Positions 1 to 8,108 of a DNA stretch of 64,000 nucleotides are shown piece after piece. The notes below the pieces were generated by a model. It saw only the letters and a list, made by a program, of their open reading frames with translations, was not told the origin of the DNA and searched no databases. The position numbers were made by a program, and so were the translations under genes. How positions within the stretch are numbered: the first letter of the stretch is position 1; every line of letters starts with the position of its first letter. Source of the DNA: Desulfovibrio gilichinskyi (GTDB lineage: Bacteria; Desulfobacterota; Desulfovibrionia; Desulfovibrionales; Desulfovibrionaceae); contig NZ_FWZU01000002.1 of NCBI RefSeq assembly GCF_900177375.1, positions 62,001 to 126,000 of the forward strand, in the 5' to 3' direction.

Positions 1-46
1 TGATGCAAGCATTGTTTTTGGGTGGCAGATGAAATTGCGTATAGGC

Positions 47-85
47 AAAAAAAAGCTCCGCACTTTTAAAAGTGCGGAGCTTTTT
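47..85 (-). terminator. Rho-independent terminator after gltX
   Basis: A perfect palindrome with a GC-rich core (gctccgcactttt / aaaagtgcggagc) is flanked by A-rich and T-rich runs on its two sides, so it could stop transcription in either direction. It begins 26 nt past the gltX stop codon. Positions 1-46 upstream of it hold no gene I can support. Confidence 0.85.
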
Positions 86-111
86 GAGTAAACATCAACT
101 TGGAGAGATAT

Positions 112-1506
112 CTAAGCGAGGGTCACAGCTCTTCTCATTCTTGCAAGAGTCTCATCTTTGCCCATAACGAGCATCAGGTCATAAAGTCCGCCGGGGCTTT
201 GTACTTTTCCGCAAAGGGCTAAACGTACAGGCTGACCGATTACTTTGAATTTGAGTTCCTTTTCAGCAAGATATCCTGTGTGGACCGCTTCAAGAGAGTC
301 ATGAGTGAACTCAGAGTCTGCTTCAATTCTGACTGTCAGTTCTTTCAGGTGATCTAAAGCTTCAGTAGTAAATACCTTTGCAACAGAGCTTTCATCGTAT
401 TCCAGATTGTCCGCGCTTACTAAGAAGAAATCACACATATCTGCCATTTCTTTATAGTTTGTTGCGCGTGGCTGGAGCAATGGAATAATTTTTTCAAGAT
501 ATTCGTCCGAAGCTTCAACCCCTTCCGGAAGGAATGAACGCATTCCGGGAATAAGTTCAGCCGGAGCTTTTGCTTTGATATATTCGCAGTTAACCCAGTC
601 CAGTTTTTTTGTATCAAAAACTGAAGGTGAGTTGCCGAGATGTTCAGTATCGAAAAACTCGATTAACTCTTCTTTTGAGAAAATTTCCTGATCACCGTGG
701 GACCAGCCTAGGCGGACCAGATAGTTTACAACGGCTTCCGGCAGGTATCCCATTTTTTCATATTCCATGACAGAAAGTGCGCCGTGTCTTTTGGAAAGCT
801 TTTTCTTGTCAGGTCCCAGAATCATAGGGACGTGGCCGAAGCGGGGGATGTCCCAGCCGAGGGCTTTGTATATCTGAATCTGGCGCGGGGTATTGTTAAC
901 ATGGTCGTCACCGCGCAGAACTTCAGTAACGCCCATGGTGTGGTCATCAACAACAACCGCAAGGTTGTATGTAGGAGTTCCGTCAGAACGACGAAGGACC
1001 ATGTCATCCATTTCTGCATTTTCTACAACGATAGGTCCTTTGATCATGTCGTTAAAGGAAGTGCGTCCATCGATAGGTGCTTTAAATCTGACAACACGGT
1101 TTTCGCCGGGGCCGATGTTTTTTTCACGGCATGAACCGTCATATTTAGGCTTGCGTTTTTCAAGCATAGCCTTTTCGCGCATGGCATCAACCTGTTCGGT
1201 GGTACAGTCGCACCAGTATGCGTGTCCGGTTTCAAGAAGTCGGTCGATGTAAGTGTTGTAAATGTCGAAGCGTTTGCTTTGGTACATCAGCTCGCCGTCC
1301 CAATCAATTCCGAGCCATTTCATTGAATCAAGGATAGCGTCGGTGTATTCCTGAGTGGATCTTTGCTGATCGGTATCTTCAATACGCAGCACAAATTTAC
1401 CGTTATTGCGACGGGCCAGAAGCCATGAAAAAAGTGCGGTTCGTGCTCCGCCGATATGTAAATGCCCGGTAGGGCTAGGTGCAAAACGTGTTACTGTATT
1501 ACTCAT
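112..1506 (-). CDS. gltX: Glutamyl-tRNA synthetase
   Basis: A class I aminoacyl-tRNA synthetase that charges tRNA-Glu with glutamate using ATP in the cytoplasm. The 464-residue length fits bacterial GltX. The N-terminal Rossmann domain carries the HIGH signature as HLHIGG (about residues 15-20), and the KMSKS loop appears as KLSKRHG near residue 235. A Cys-rich insert (C-D-C near 100) matches the GluRS zinc region. The start is placed at the second ATG: AGGAG lies 8 nt before it, whereas the first in-frame ATG (1524) overlaps that ribosome site. It ends just before a strong terminator and is separated by a hairpin from the upstream NifU-like gene, so it is probably transcribed alone. Whether it also charges tRNA-Gln cannot be told from sequence. 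Confidence 0.96.
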   Translation of the reverse strand: MSNTVTRFAPSPTGHLHIGGARTALFSWLLARRNNGKFVLRIEDTDQQRSTQEYTDAILDSMKWLGIDWDGELMYQSKRFDIYNTYIDRLLETGHAYWCDCTTEQVDAMREKAMLEKRKPKYDGSCREKNIGPGENRVVRFKAPIDGRTSFNDMIKGPIVVENAEMDDMVLRRSDGTPTYNLAVVVDDHTMGVTEVLRGDDHVNNTPRQIQIYKALGWDIPRFGHVPMILGPDKKKLSKRHGALSVMEYEKMGYLPEAVVNYLVRLGWSHGDQEIFSKEELIEFFDTEHLGNSPSVFDTKKLDWVNCEYIKAKAPAELIPGMRSFLPEGVEASDEYLEKIIPLLQPRATNYKEMADMCDFFLVSADNLEYDESSVAKVFTTEALDHLKELTVRIEADSEFTHDSLEAVHTGYLAEKELKFKVIGQPVRLALCGKVQSPGGLYDLMLVMGKDETLARMRRAVTLA

Positions 1507-1595
1507 CGGGATGTCTCCTGACATTTGGTGTGAAAAAAGGCTTATAATTGAAAAATCCGCCTCGTAGGGCGGTCTGTTCTTTTTTATATTAAATT

Positions 1596-1620
1596 GACCG
1601 GGATAAAAACAGTCCCGGTC
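1596..1620 (-). terminator. Hairpin terminator after NifU-like gene
   Basis: An 8-bp stem (gaccggga / tcccggtc) with a 9-nt loop begins 7 nt past the stop of the NifU-like gene and is followed on the minus strand by an AT-rich tail. A second short GC hairpin (1557-1572, ccgcc/ggcgg) followed by ATTTTT lies between it and gltX and may reinforce termination. Confidence 0.6.
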
Positions 1621-1626
1621 ATAAAG

Positions 1627-1851
1627 CTAATCAACAGATTCTACACCTTTTAATTCTGGAATTTCTTTAAGCAAGGTGCGCTCTACAACACTTCTTAGGG
1701 TCTTTTGAGACATAGGGCATCCTTTACATGCGCCCTGAAGACGGACCATTGCAAAGCCTTCATCTGTTACCTCAACGAGTTCAACGTCGCCACCGTCAGC
1801 TTTCAAAAAAGGTCTGACTTTTTCAAGTGCAGCTTCGACTTTATCGTACAT
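1627..1851 (-). CDS. NifU C-terminal-like Fe-S scaffold protein
   Basis: A 74-residue protein that consists only of the NifU C-terminal (Nfu) domain. Family knowledge: such proteins carry or deliver a [4Fe-4S] cluster held by a CxxC motif. That motif is visible as CKGCP around residues 43-47, inside the typical pattern of an N-terminal helix (EAALEKVRPFLKADGGDVE), beta strands and a C-terminal helix. GGAGG stands 7 nt before the ATG. It lacks the IscU-like and ferredoxin domains of full NifU, so it is more likely a general Fe-S carrier than a nitrogen-fixation protein; no nif genes are nearby. It is probably monocistronic. Confidence 0.88.
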   Translation of the reverse strand: MYDKVEAALEKVRPFLKADGGDVELVEVTDEGFAMVRLQGACKGCPMSQKTLRSVVERTLLKEIPELKGVESVD

Positions 1852-1930
1852 GGTAAATCCTCCGGTTTGGTATGCATGGTCAAATAATGCCTTTAATGAA
1901 CCTTGTCAACGCAGGGAGAATTTATGTCCG

Positions 1931-2986
1931 TTATGCCGCCATAGTAGTCAGAATTGCGAAAGCATCATCCAGAGTGGATGTCAGATCGCTACTTAGTTCT
2001 AAAAGTTTTTCCGGTGTCAGGCCGTTTTCTTCCCATCTTTGGTTGTTAATGTCCTGTATAAAAAAGTCTCCGCTGCCGCCTATGCCGAGTGTTTTAGCAA
2101 TAATATTGGCGAAGTAGACATATAGAGCTTCAGGTGATTTAACCGCTTTTTCCGGATTATGATGGTACAGAACAGATGTGACAAGTGAGAAAGGCAGGTT
2201 CCATTTGCGCAGCAGCACCCCGCCCAGCTCAGCATGGTCGAATCCGGCCACAATCCTTTCGGACTTAAACATCAGGTCTTTTTTGTTTCTTGATATGGCG
2301 GTTGCGGCAATTGCCCGTTCCGGCATAGTCATCATGAATACGGGCCTGCCTATATCGTGCAGAAGACCTGCAACAAAACACCGTTCAGGGGTACCTTTTT
2401 TAAACATTTTAGATAGCTGGCTGGCTATAATTCCGCAGGCGAAACTGTGTCTCCAAAAGAGTTCAAGATCAAGTATATCAGCAGGGATGTCCTTGAACAT
2501 ATCCATGACGGATGTGCCGAGCGCAAGTGTTGAAAGCTGTTTTGTGCCGATAACGGCAACTGCTCGTGAAATAGTGTCTATTTTGGATGGAAAGTTGTAA
2601 AATGCGCTGTTGACCATACGTAAAAGAAAAGCCGTCAAAGCGGTGTCCCGTGATATGACTCTTGCAAGATCCGTTGCAGAACTGGCCGGATCGTTAATAA
2701 CCCGCCTCATTTCAAGAAAGACTTGCGGAAGAGACGGAAGTTTTATTTCAGAACTTATAAGGGATATAGGGTCAATCGGTTCAAAGCAATCTGTCGGCAT
2801 TGGTAAGGGGGCAGCTTCTCTATAAAGTTCAGGGTGTTCAACTAGGTCGCGCGCAACGTGTGCAACCCCGAGATCAAAGAGAGTGCCTAGTACCGGCTTG
2901 CTTCTGTCGGCATGAGCAAAGCGGTTTTCCATCAGGGCTGTAGCAGTCTGAAGTGTCTGTTCAGGGATATTGATCTCTCGGGTCAT
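1931..2986 (-). CDS. HDOD domain protein
   Basis: A 351-residue cytoplasmic protein whose centre (about residues 75-280) is an HDOD domain, a relative of HD phosphohydrolases found in bacterial signalling proteins. The typical beginning LPSLPQVFLEMRRVINDP and the later GLLHDIGR are visible, so an HD pair is kept, although many HDOD proteins are not known to be enzymes. The N-terminal 70 residues match nothing I recognise. An in-frame TTG at 2995 gives a longer frame, but AAGG abuts that codon and stands 9 nt from the ATG at 2986, so the ATG is chosen. Function is unknown; HDOD proteins often take part in motility, chemotaxis or second-messenger control. Confidence 0.85.
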   Translation of the reverse strand: MTREINIPEQTLQTATALMENRFAHADRSKPVLGTLFDLGVAHVARDLVEHPELYREAAPLPMPTDCFEPIDPISLISSEIKLPSLPQVFLEMRRVINDPASSATDLARVISRDTALTAFLLRMVNSAFYNFPSKIDTISRAVAVIGTKQLSTLALGTSVMDMFKDIPADILDLELFWRHSFACGIIASQLSKMFKKGTPERCFVAGLLHDIGRPVFMMTMPERAIAATAISRNKKDLMFKSERIVAGFDHAELGGVLLRKWNLPFSLVTSVLYHHNPEKAVKSPEALYVYFANIIAKTLGIGGSGDFFIQDINNQRWEENGLTPEKLLELSSDLTSTLDDAFAILTTMAA

Positions 2987-3085
2987 GCTGTCCAACCTTG
3001 CTTGGTGTTATGTCTTAAATTTAATGTTACATTAAAATAAGTAGTTAGCAAAGAGGTGATTGCAGTTTAAGATCAGCAAATAAAA

Positions 3086-3113
3086 GAACCCGGGGAAAGG
3101 TTTCCCCGGGTTC
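3086..3113 (-). terminator. Terminator of the proVWX operon
   Basis: A 13-bp perfect stem (gaacccggggaaa / tttccccgggttc) with a GG turn is followed on the minus strand by TTTTATTT. It lies about 28 nt past the proX stop codon. Confidence 0.9.
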
Positions 3114-3140
3114 AGATTTTCGATATATTAGAGTGGATAT

Positions 3141-3992
3141 CTATTTAAGCCAAGAGTCGACTTGTTCTTTGTTTTCTTTGATAAAACGCTTAGCGTTTTC
3201 GTAAGGATCTGCGCCTTCTTCCTGATTCCAAGCCATTACTTTTTGAAGCTGGTTGGCATCTTTCCATGCAAATTTATCAAGGAAAGCATATACTTCAGGC
3301 TTATCTTCTTTCAGCCCTTTACGGACTATGGTGTTAATAGTTTCTTCCCCGCCGAGAGATCCTTTAGGATCTTTCAGATATTTCATATCCCAGCGACCGA
3401 AAAGCCAATGAGGAGACCATGCGGTAACAACTATCCATTCTTTGCGTTTAATTGCGTTGCTAAGACTTGCTGTCATGGTTGCGCCCGAGCCTCCCATGAG
3501 CTCAAAGTCTTTTAAGTCATAATCCTTCATAGCCTTTTCAGAAAGGGTCATAAGGCCGGAACCGAGATCAATACCGATGATCTTGTTATTAAATTTGTCT
3601 GCGTGTTTATTGAGGTCGGCAATTGAGTCGACTGTTACGTAACTTGGAACAGCCCATCCGAGTTTTGCGCCGGAGACAATAGGACCGAGGTTGACGACAT
3701 CTTTTTCTACTTTTTTAAGATAATCTGCGTGTGTAATCGGTAACCATGCAGTTGCCATTGCATCAACGTCTCCTGTCGCTACAGCCTGCCACATAATTGC
3801 AGCCGCGACAGGAAGGATTTCAACGTCATATCCCATGCGTTCATGCAGGACGGCTTTGATTACATTTGTGGTGGCCGTTGCGCAGTCCCATTCAACATAA
3901 GCCAGTTTGACTTTTTTATCGCCGGCAAAAGCTGTTGCGCTTAGTGAAGCGATAAGAAGGGCTGCCATAAGCAGTACCAGAATCTTTTTCAT
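3141..3992 (-). CDS. proX: Glycine betaine/proline ABC transporter substrate-binding protein
   Basis: The periplasmic binding protein of an osmoprotectant importer. A signal peptide is clear (MKKILVLLMAALLIASLSA, cleavage probably after TAFA). The rest is an OpuAC-type two-lobed domain with several tryptophans (near residues 35, 62, 71, 188, 190) of the kind that cage quaternary ammonium groups. The chosen start has GGAG 6 nt upstream; an ATG 12 nt earlier overlaps that site. It is the third gene of proV-proW-proX, separated from proW by 35 nt, and is followed by a terminator. The exact substrate (glycine betaine, proline betaine or choline) is not decided by sequence. It is most likely induced by salt stress, in line with a marine organism. 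Confidence 0.93.
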   Translation of the reverse strand: MKKILVLLMAALLIASLSATAFAGDKKVKLAYVEWDCATATTNVIKAVLHERMGYDVEILPVAAAIMWQAVATGDVDAMATAWLPITHADYLKKVEKDVVNLGPIVSGAKLGWAVPSYVTVDSIADLNKHADKFNNKIIGIDLGSGLMTLSEKAMKDYDLKDFELMGGSGATMTASLSNAIKRKEWIVVTAWSPHWLFGRWDMKYLKDPKGSLGGEETINTIVRKGLKEDKPEVYAFLDKFAWKDANQLQKVMAWNQEEGADPYENAKRFIKENKEQVDSWLK

Positions 3993-4027
3993 ACGTGTCT
4001 CCATTTTGTAAGTGTTTGTGGAAGATA

Positions 4028-4858
4028 TTATTTTTTTGAACCGATTTTCTGGAGTACGCGGTCCATAATAATGGCCACGATAACAATGCCGATACCTGCT
4101 TCAAACCCTTTACCCATCTGGAGTCGCTGAATAGCCTTCCAGACTTCTCCTCCAAGCCCTTTGGCACCGATCATGGCGGCAATTACGACCATGGACAGCG
4201 AGAGCATGACGGTCTGATTTACTCCGGCCATAATGGTAGGAGTTGCAAGCGGCAGTTCAAGTTTGATGAGTCTCTGCCAACGTGTGGAACCGAATGCTTC
4301 TGAGCATTCAATAAGCTCTTTCGGAACCTGCTGAATGCCGAGGCAGGTGAACCGGATTGCCGGAGGCATTGCAAAAATAACAGTTGAGAATATTGCAGCA
4401 ACTTTACCCAGTCCGAAGAAAGGGATTGCAGGAATGAGGTATACGAAAGCAGGCATGGTCTGCATTACGTCAAGCACAGGCATTACAGTCTTGTTTACGT
4501 ATTTGTTCATGGCGGCCAGAATTCCGGTGGGTATTCCGATCATAAGAGCCATAAGGGTTGAGACAATAACAAGTGCTATAGTGCTGAGAGTTGCCTCCCA
4601 TAATCCCATGTTCAGAATCAGCAGCAGCCCTGCAATTGAAAAAATGCCGATTCGTTTACTTTTGGTCAGTCTCCATGTGATGAGTCCTACTATGAGTATA
4701 AATACCAAAGGAGGAAGAGACAGCATGGCTGTTTGAACAAATCTTAAACCGGTATCAAGGACATCGGAAAAGGCTCTGGTTGCAAACGATAAGTGATCGA
4801 CTAAAAAATCGATACCGATTTCTATTGTGTGTCCTACTGGAATGCGTGGTATGACCAT
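4028..4858 (-). CDS. proW: Glycine betaine ABC transporter permease
   Basis: The 276-residue inner-membrane permease of the osmoprotectant importer. About six to seven hydrophobic segments are visible between residues 45 and 270. The coupling-loop EAA signature that docks to the ATPase is present as EAFGSTRWQRLIKLELPLATPT-like sequence near residues 188-209. The start ATG lies one nucleotide past the proV stop codon, so translation is coupled. It works with ProV (two ATPase copies) and ProX. It is shorter at the N terminus than E. coli ProW (about 354 residues), as is common outside enterics. Confidence 0.93.
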   Translation of the reverse strand: MVIPRIPVGHTIEIGIDFLVDHLSFATRAFSDVLDTGLRFVQTAMLSLPPLVFILIVGLITWRLTKSKRIGIFSIAGLLLILNMGLWEATLSTIALVIVSTLMALMIGIPTGILAAMNKYVNKTVMPVLDVMQTMPAFVYLIPAIPFFGLGKVAAIFSTVIFAMPPAIRFTCLGIQQVPKELIECSEAFGSTRWQRLIKLELPLATPTIMAGVNQTVMLSLSMVVIAAMIGAKGLGGEVWKAIQRLQMGKGFEAGIGIVIVAIIMDRVLQKIGSKK

Positions 4859-4859
4859 T

Positions 4860-6050
4860 TTAGTTACCCCCTCTTTCTGCTAAGGCGGCGATAAGCGATC
4901 CTCGTACAATCACGCCTTTAAGTCTGTTGTCGTCATCAACAACTGCAAGCGGATGTCCGAGGTCCTGCATTATGATAAATAAATCTTGAGCCGGTGTTGA
5001 CAGGTGCGTTGTTGTGCAGGACGTGCAGATGATGCTTGCTAAATCGCGACTCTCCTGTTCGACAAGACGCGCGCAATCCTGTGCATTGACTACTCCCATG
5101 AGCCTGCGATCTTCATTGAGTATGAAAAGACTGGATATGCTGTTCTTACGCATTTTCCTAAGGCATGACCGCGGTCCGTCAGCTTTGATGTAGCCGACAG
5201 CTTCACTCCGCTTCATTACAGATTCAGCCGTAAGTACTTTAGTAATATCTACATCTTCGACAAAACGTCTGACGTAATCATTGGCGGGATTGGTAAGAAT
5301 GTCTTCCGGTGTGCCTACCTGTACTATTTCTCCATCCTTCATAAGCACGATGCGATCGCCGAGTTTTAAAGCTTCATCAAGGTCGTGACTGATGAAAAGG
5401 ATGGTTTTTTTCATGCGATCCTGAAGATTGATAAGTTCATCCTGCATGTCACGGCGGATGAGCGGGTCAAGTGCACTGAAAGCTTCATCCATGAGAAGAA
5501 CATCCGGGTCTAAGGCTAAAGCGCGGGCTAATCCTACACGCTGCTGCATTCCGCCTGAGAGTTGACTCGGCAGTGAGTCTTCCCATCCTTTAAGGCCGAC
5601 AAGTTCAAGGGCTTCGTATGCTTTTTTGCTGCGATCTTCCGGATCCATCCCTTGAATCTCAAGCCCGTATTCTGTGTTTTGAAGTACTGTGCGGTGAGGG
5701 AACAGTGCGAAGTTCTGAAAAACCATGCCCAGCTTTTGAAGTCTTACTTTACGAAGTTCATTTTTATCCAGAGTGGTTATGTCTATTCCATCGATATAAA
5801 TATGACCTTTGGTCGGTTCGATAAGTCTGTTTATACATCTGACGAGAGTTGATTTGCCGCTGCCCGACAAACCCATTACCACCACGATCTCTCCCTCTTC
5901 GACTGAAAAGGAGGCGTTGTTAACGCCGATACCGTGCTTGGTCTTCTTCATAATTTCACTTTTAGATACTCCGTCATTAAGCATCGGAATGACTTTTCCC
6001 GGCTGCGGGCCAAAGATTTTGTAAAGGTTTTCTACTCGTATTTTTTCCAT
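4860..6050 (-). CDS. proV: Glycine betaine ABC transporter ATP-binding protein with CBS domains
   Basis: The 396-residue ATPase that drives betaine import. The nucleotide-binding domain shows Walker A GLSGSGKST (about 60-68), the ABC signature LSGGMQQR near 164, Walker B VLLMDEAFSALDP near 185 and the switch histidine in LFISHDLDEA. Residues about 280-396 form a tandem CBS module; in the OpuA/ProV family such modules sense ionic strength and gate transport. The ATG has GGAG 5 nt upstream. It is the first gene of the operon, and the 560-nt AT-rich region before it probably holds the osmotically regulated promoter. Confidence 0.95.
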   Translation of the reverse strand: MEKIRVENLYKIFGPQPGKVIPMLNDGVSKSEIMKKTKHGIGVNNASFSVEEGEIVVVMGLSGSGKSTLVRCINRLIEPTKGHIYIDGIDITTLDKNELRKVRLQKLGMVFQNFALFPHRTVLQNTEYGLEIQGMDPEDRSKKAYEALELVGLKGWEDSLPSQLSGGMQQRVGLARALALDPDVLLMDEAFSALDPLIRRDMQDELINLQDRMKKTILFISHDLDEALKLGDRIVLMKDGEIVQVGTPEDILTNPANDYVRRFVEDVDITKVLTAESVMKRSEAVGYIKADGPRSCLRKMRKNSISSLFILNEDRRLMGVVNAQDCARLVEQESRDLASIICTSCTTTHLSTPAQDLFIIMQDLGHPLAVVDDDNRLKGVIVRGSLIAALAERGGN

Positions 6051-6611
6051 GGGTTCTCCAGTTAAAATGACAAAAATGCCGTTTTCGTGAAAGCGGACAA
6101 AAAAGTTTTTGCAGATCTTGAATTAAGAGCTGCTTTTAATATACTTTATAAGTTTTTAATGTAACTTTTAATGCAGTAATAAAAAACAACATAACATATC
6201 GTTGTTGTAATGTTGATTCATTGTTATTACTTGGTGAAACTACTGTCTTTATGTCTGTTTTATTGTAAATGCAAAATGTGATTTGTTTTCATAAAGTTAG
6301 CGTGTTTTAGAATAAAAGTTTAAAGGTAGTTGTTGTCGATGAACAAGTCTTTAATTCTGTTCAGAGTAGATAAATAAGAACATATTGTCAAATGTGATAA
6401 TATTTGTTAAAAATTATCGTTATTTTTTTGTGTTGAATTGATTAAGATTAGGAAAAATTATTAATGCATTAAAGCCTATGAACGTAGTCATGGCGGGAGG
6501 TAAGAAGAATTTACTCAAATTATGAAAATCATCATGTTACTTTAAATTAGAGTACTCAAAAAACGGCCTGAAAAATGAGTTCTGAGTCCTTTTCAGGTAT
6601 TTGATTTGAAA
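6051..6611. other. AT-rich intergenic region upstream of proV
   Basis: No convincing gene on either strand. The region is very AT-rich. It holds several ATTAAAA repeats close to proV (6130-6175), nested inverted repeats at 6176-6230, and a hairpin (cctgaaaa / ttttcagg, 6567-6597) near the end of the neighbouring regulator gene. A proV promoter must lie here, but I cannot assign -35 and -10 boxes with confidence. A GGGAGG at 6493 leads only to a seven-residue frame. Confidence 0.6.
6176..6230. repeat. Nested inverted repeats upstream of proV
   Basis: An outer pair gtaataa (6176-6182) / ttattac (6224-6230) surrounds an inner pair aacaac (6185-6190) / gttgtt (6201-6206). The arrangement lies 125-180 nt before proV and could be a regulator site or a foldable element. 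The sequence is AT-rich, so chance is possible. Confidence 0.3.
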
Positions 6612-6646
6612 AAATCAGGACAGCTCTGTGAGAGCGGCCCTGATTT
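6612..6646 (-). terminator. Terminator after sigma54 activator gene
   Basis: An outer stem aaatcagg / cctgattt and an inner stem gctct / agagc with a GTG loop are followed on the minus strand by TTTTTTC. It lies 55 nt past the regulator stop codon. Confidence 0.8.
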
Positions 6647-6701
6647 AAGATGAATCAAGCGGTTAAATTTGGAAGTAAGACAAGCTTAGAACAGATTAGG
6701 A

Positions 6702-8105
6702 TTATCGTCTGGTGAGACCGTACTTTTTAAGTTTGTATTGCAGAGTGCGCCTGCTGATCCCAAGTGCGTCGGCAGTTCTTTCACGATGATTCTGGTTGGA
6801 TTCGAGTGCGTCTATTAAAGCATGCCGCTCAGCATCATCAAGTGATGTCGATGTTATTTTGCGCGGCAAAGAAGTTTCATCTGATTTGTGGGCAGAGTCG
6901 GCTGGATCTGACTTGGTGGCCGTATACGTTTGTGAACTCAGTACCTGCGGAGGCAGGAGTTCTGTTCCGAGCACTTCTGACCTGCTCAGGATTATAGCTC
7001 TTTCAAGCACGTTTTCGAGTTCGCGCACGTTTCCGGGCCAGCTGTAACGGCTTAGTGCATCGAGAAAAGATGGGCGTACTGAACGAACTTTCTTATTATT
7101 TTTCTGCCCCAGTTTTTCCAGCAGATGGGCTACCAGAGCGGGAATATCATCGGGTCTTTCTCTAAGTGGCGGAATACGTATTTCAAGTACACTTAATCTG
7201 TAAAAAAGATCCTCTCTGAAGGTTCCTTTTTCAACTTCGGCTTTAAGGTCACGGTTGGTAGCTGCAATGATACGGACGTCAGTTTCGACAGGGGCGACAC
7301 TGCCGAGCGGTTCAACAATTTTTTCCTGAATCGCTCTTAAAATTTTAGCTTGAAGAACCTGTTCCATTTCTCCGATTTCATCTAGGAACAGGGTTCCTCC
7401 TGATGCCAGTTGAAATCTGCCGGGTTTGTTGGTTGTAGCTCCGGTGAAGGCTCCTTTTACATATCCGAACAGTTCGCTTTCAAGAAGATCGGCAGGAAGG
7501 GCGGCGCAGTTTACTTTTATGAGCGGTTTATCTGCTCTATGGCTTGCGCGGTGAAGTCCTTCGGCTACAAGTTCTTTACCTGTACCAGATTCACCGAGCA
7601 CAAGAATGGTTGCTTCGGAAGGGCCGGCCTGTTCTATGAGTTCTTTGACGTTTCTCATCACCTGACTGTTTCCGATCATACGTTCGGTAACTTTAACGGC
7701 AGATCTTAAACGTTCATTTTCATCCACAAGTCTGGAATAGTTGAGAGCTTTTGCCATGACGGCTTTAAGCTCTTCGTTGTCAGCCGGTTTGGTAAGGTAG
7801 TCGAATGCGCCGTGTTTCATAGCCACAACAGCAGAACCTACGTTGCCATAGGCCGTGAGCATAATTATCGGAAGGCCCGGAACTCTTGCATGTATTTCGG
7901 TGAGCAGAGTCATGCCGTCCATACCGTTCATCCGCATATCAATCAAGGCGGTATTGAGCGTAAGAGACGGAAGCATTTCAAGAGCCTGTTCGCCTGAAAC
8001 CGCTTCGTGCACAGTCCAGCCGTCATCCTCAAGCACCGCCCGTATCAGCAGTCTGAGCGATGGTTCATCGTCTACAATAAGTACATTTTTAGTTGTCGTG
8101 GTCAT
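6702..8105 (-). CDS. Sigma54-dependent response regulator (ZraR/AtoC-like)
   Basis: A 467-residue NtrC-family activator. The receiver domain (1-120) has the acidic pair DDE near residue 12 and the phospho-acceptor Asp in ALIDMRMNG near residue 56. The AAA+ domain (about 140-370) shows Walker A GESGTGKE, the sigma54-contacting loop GAFTGA and Walker B GGTLFLDEIGEM. A Fis-type helix-turn-helix closes the protein (RTADALGISRRTLQYKLKKYG). It is encoded 3 nt after the histidine kinase gene, so the two form a pair. The sigma54 promoter at 11486-11502 in front of the ZraP-like gene is its most likely target, which makes ZraR the closest functional analogy. That link is inference from position and promoter type. 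Confidence 0.93.
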   Translation of the reverse strand: MTTTTKNVLIVDDEPSLRLLIRAVLEDDGWTVHEAVSGEQALEMLPSLTLNTALIDMRMNGMDGMTLLTEIHARVPGLPIIMLTAYGNVGSAVVAMKHGAFDYLTKPADNEELKAVMAKALNYSRLVDENERLRSAVKVTERMIGNSQVMRNVKELIEQAGPSEATILVLGESGTGKELVAEGLHRASHRADKPLIKVNCAALPADLLESELFGYVKGAFTGATTNKPGRFQLASGGTLFLDEIGEMEQVLQAKILRAIQEKIVEPLGSVAPVETDVRIIAATNRDLKAEVEKGTFREDLFYRLSVLEIRIPPLRERPDDIPALVAHLLEKLGQKNNKKVRSVRPSFLDALSRYSWPGNVRELENVLERAIILSRSEVLGTELLPPQVLSSQTYTATKSDPADSAHKSDETSLPRKITSTSLDDAERHALIDALESNQNHRERTADALGISRRTLQYKLKKYGLTRR

Positions 8106-8108
8106 ATA

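Noticed and set aside
1995-2930. Several frames opposite the HDOD gene
   Set aside because: Shadows of a well-supported gene in other frames.
3020-6165. Shared sequence GTTACATTAAAA upstream of the HDOD gene and of proV
   Set aside because: It occurs in AT-rich spacer and in opposite orientations; without a genome-wide count it is not distinguishable from chance.
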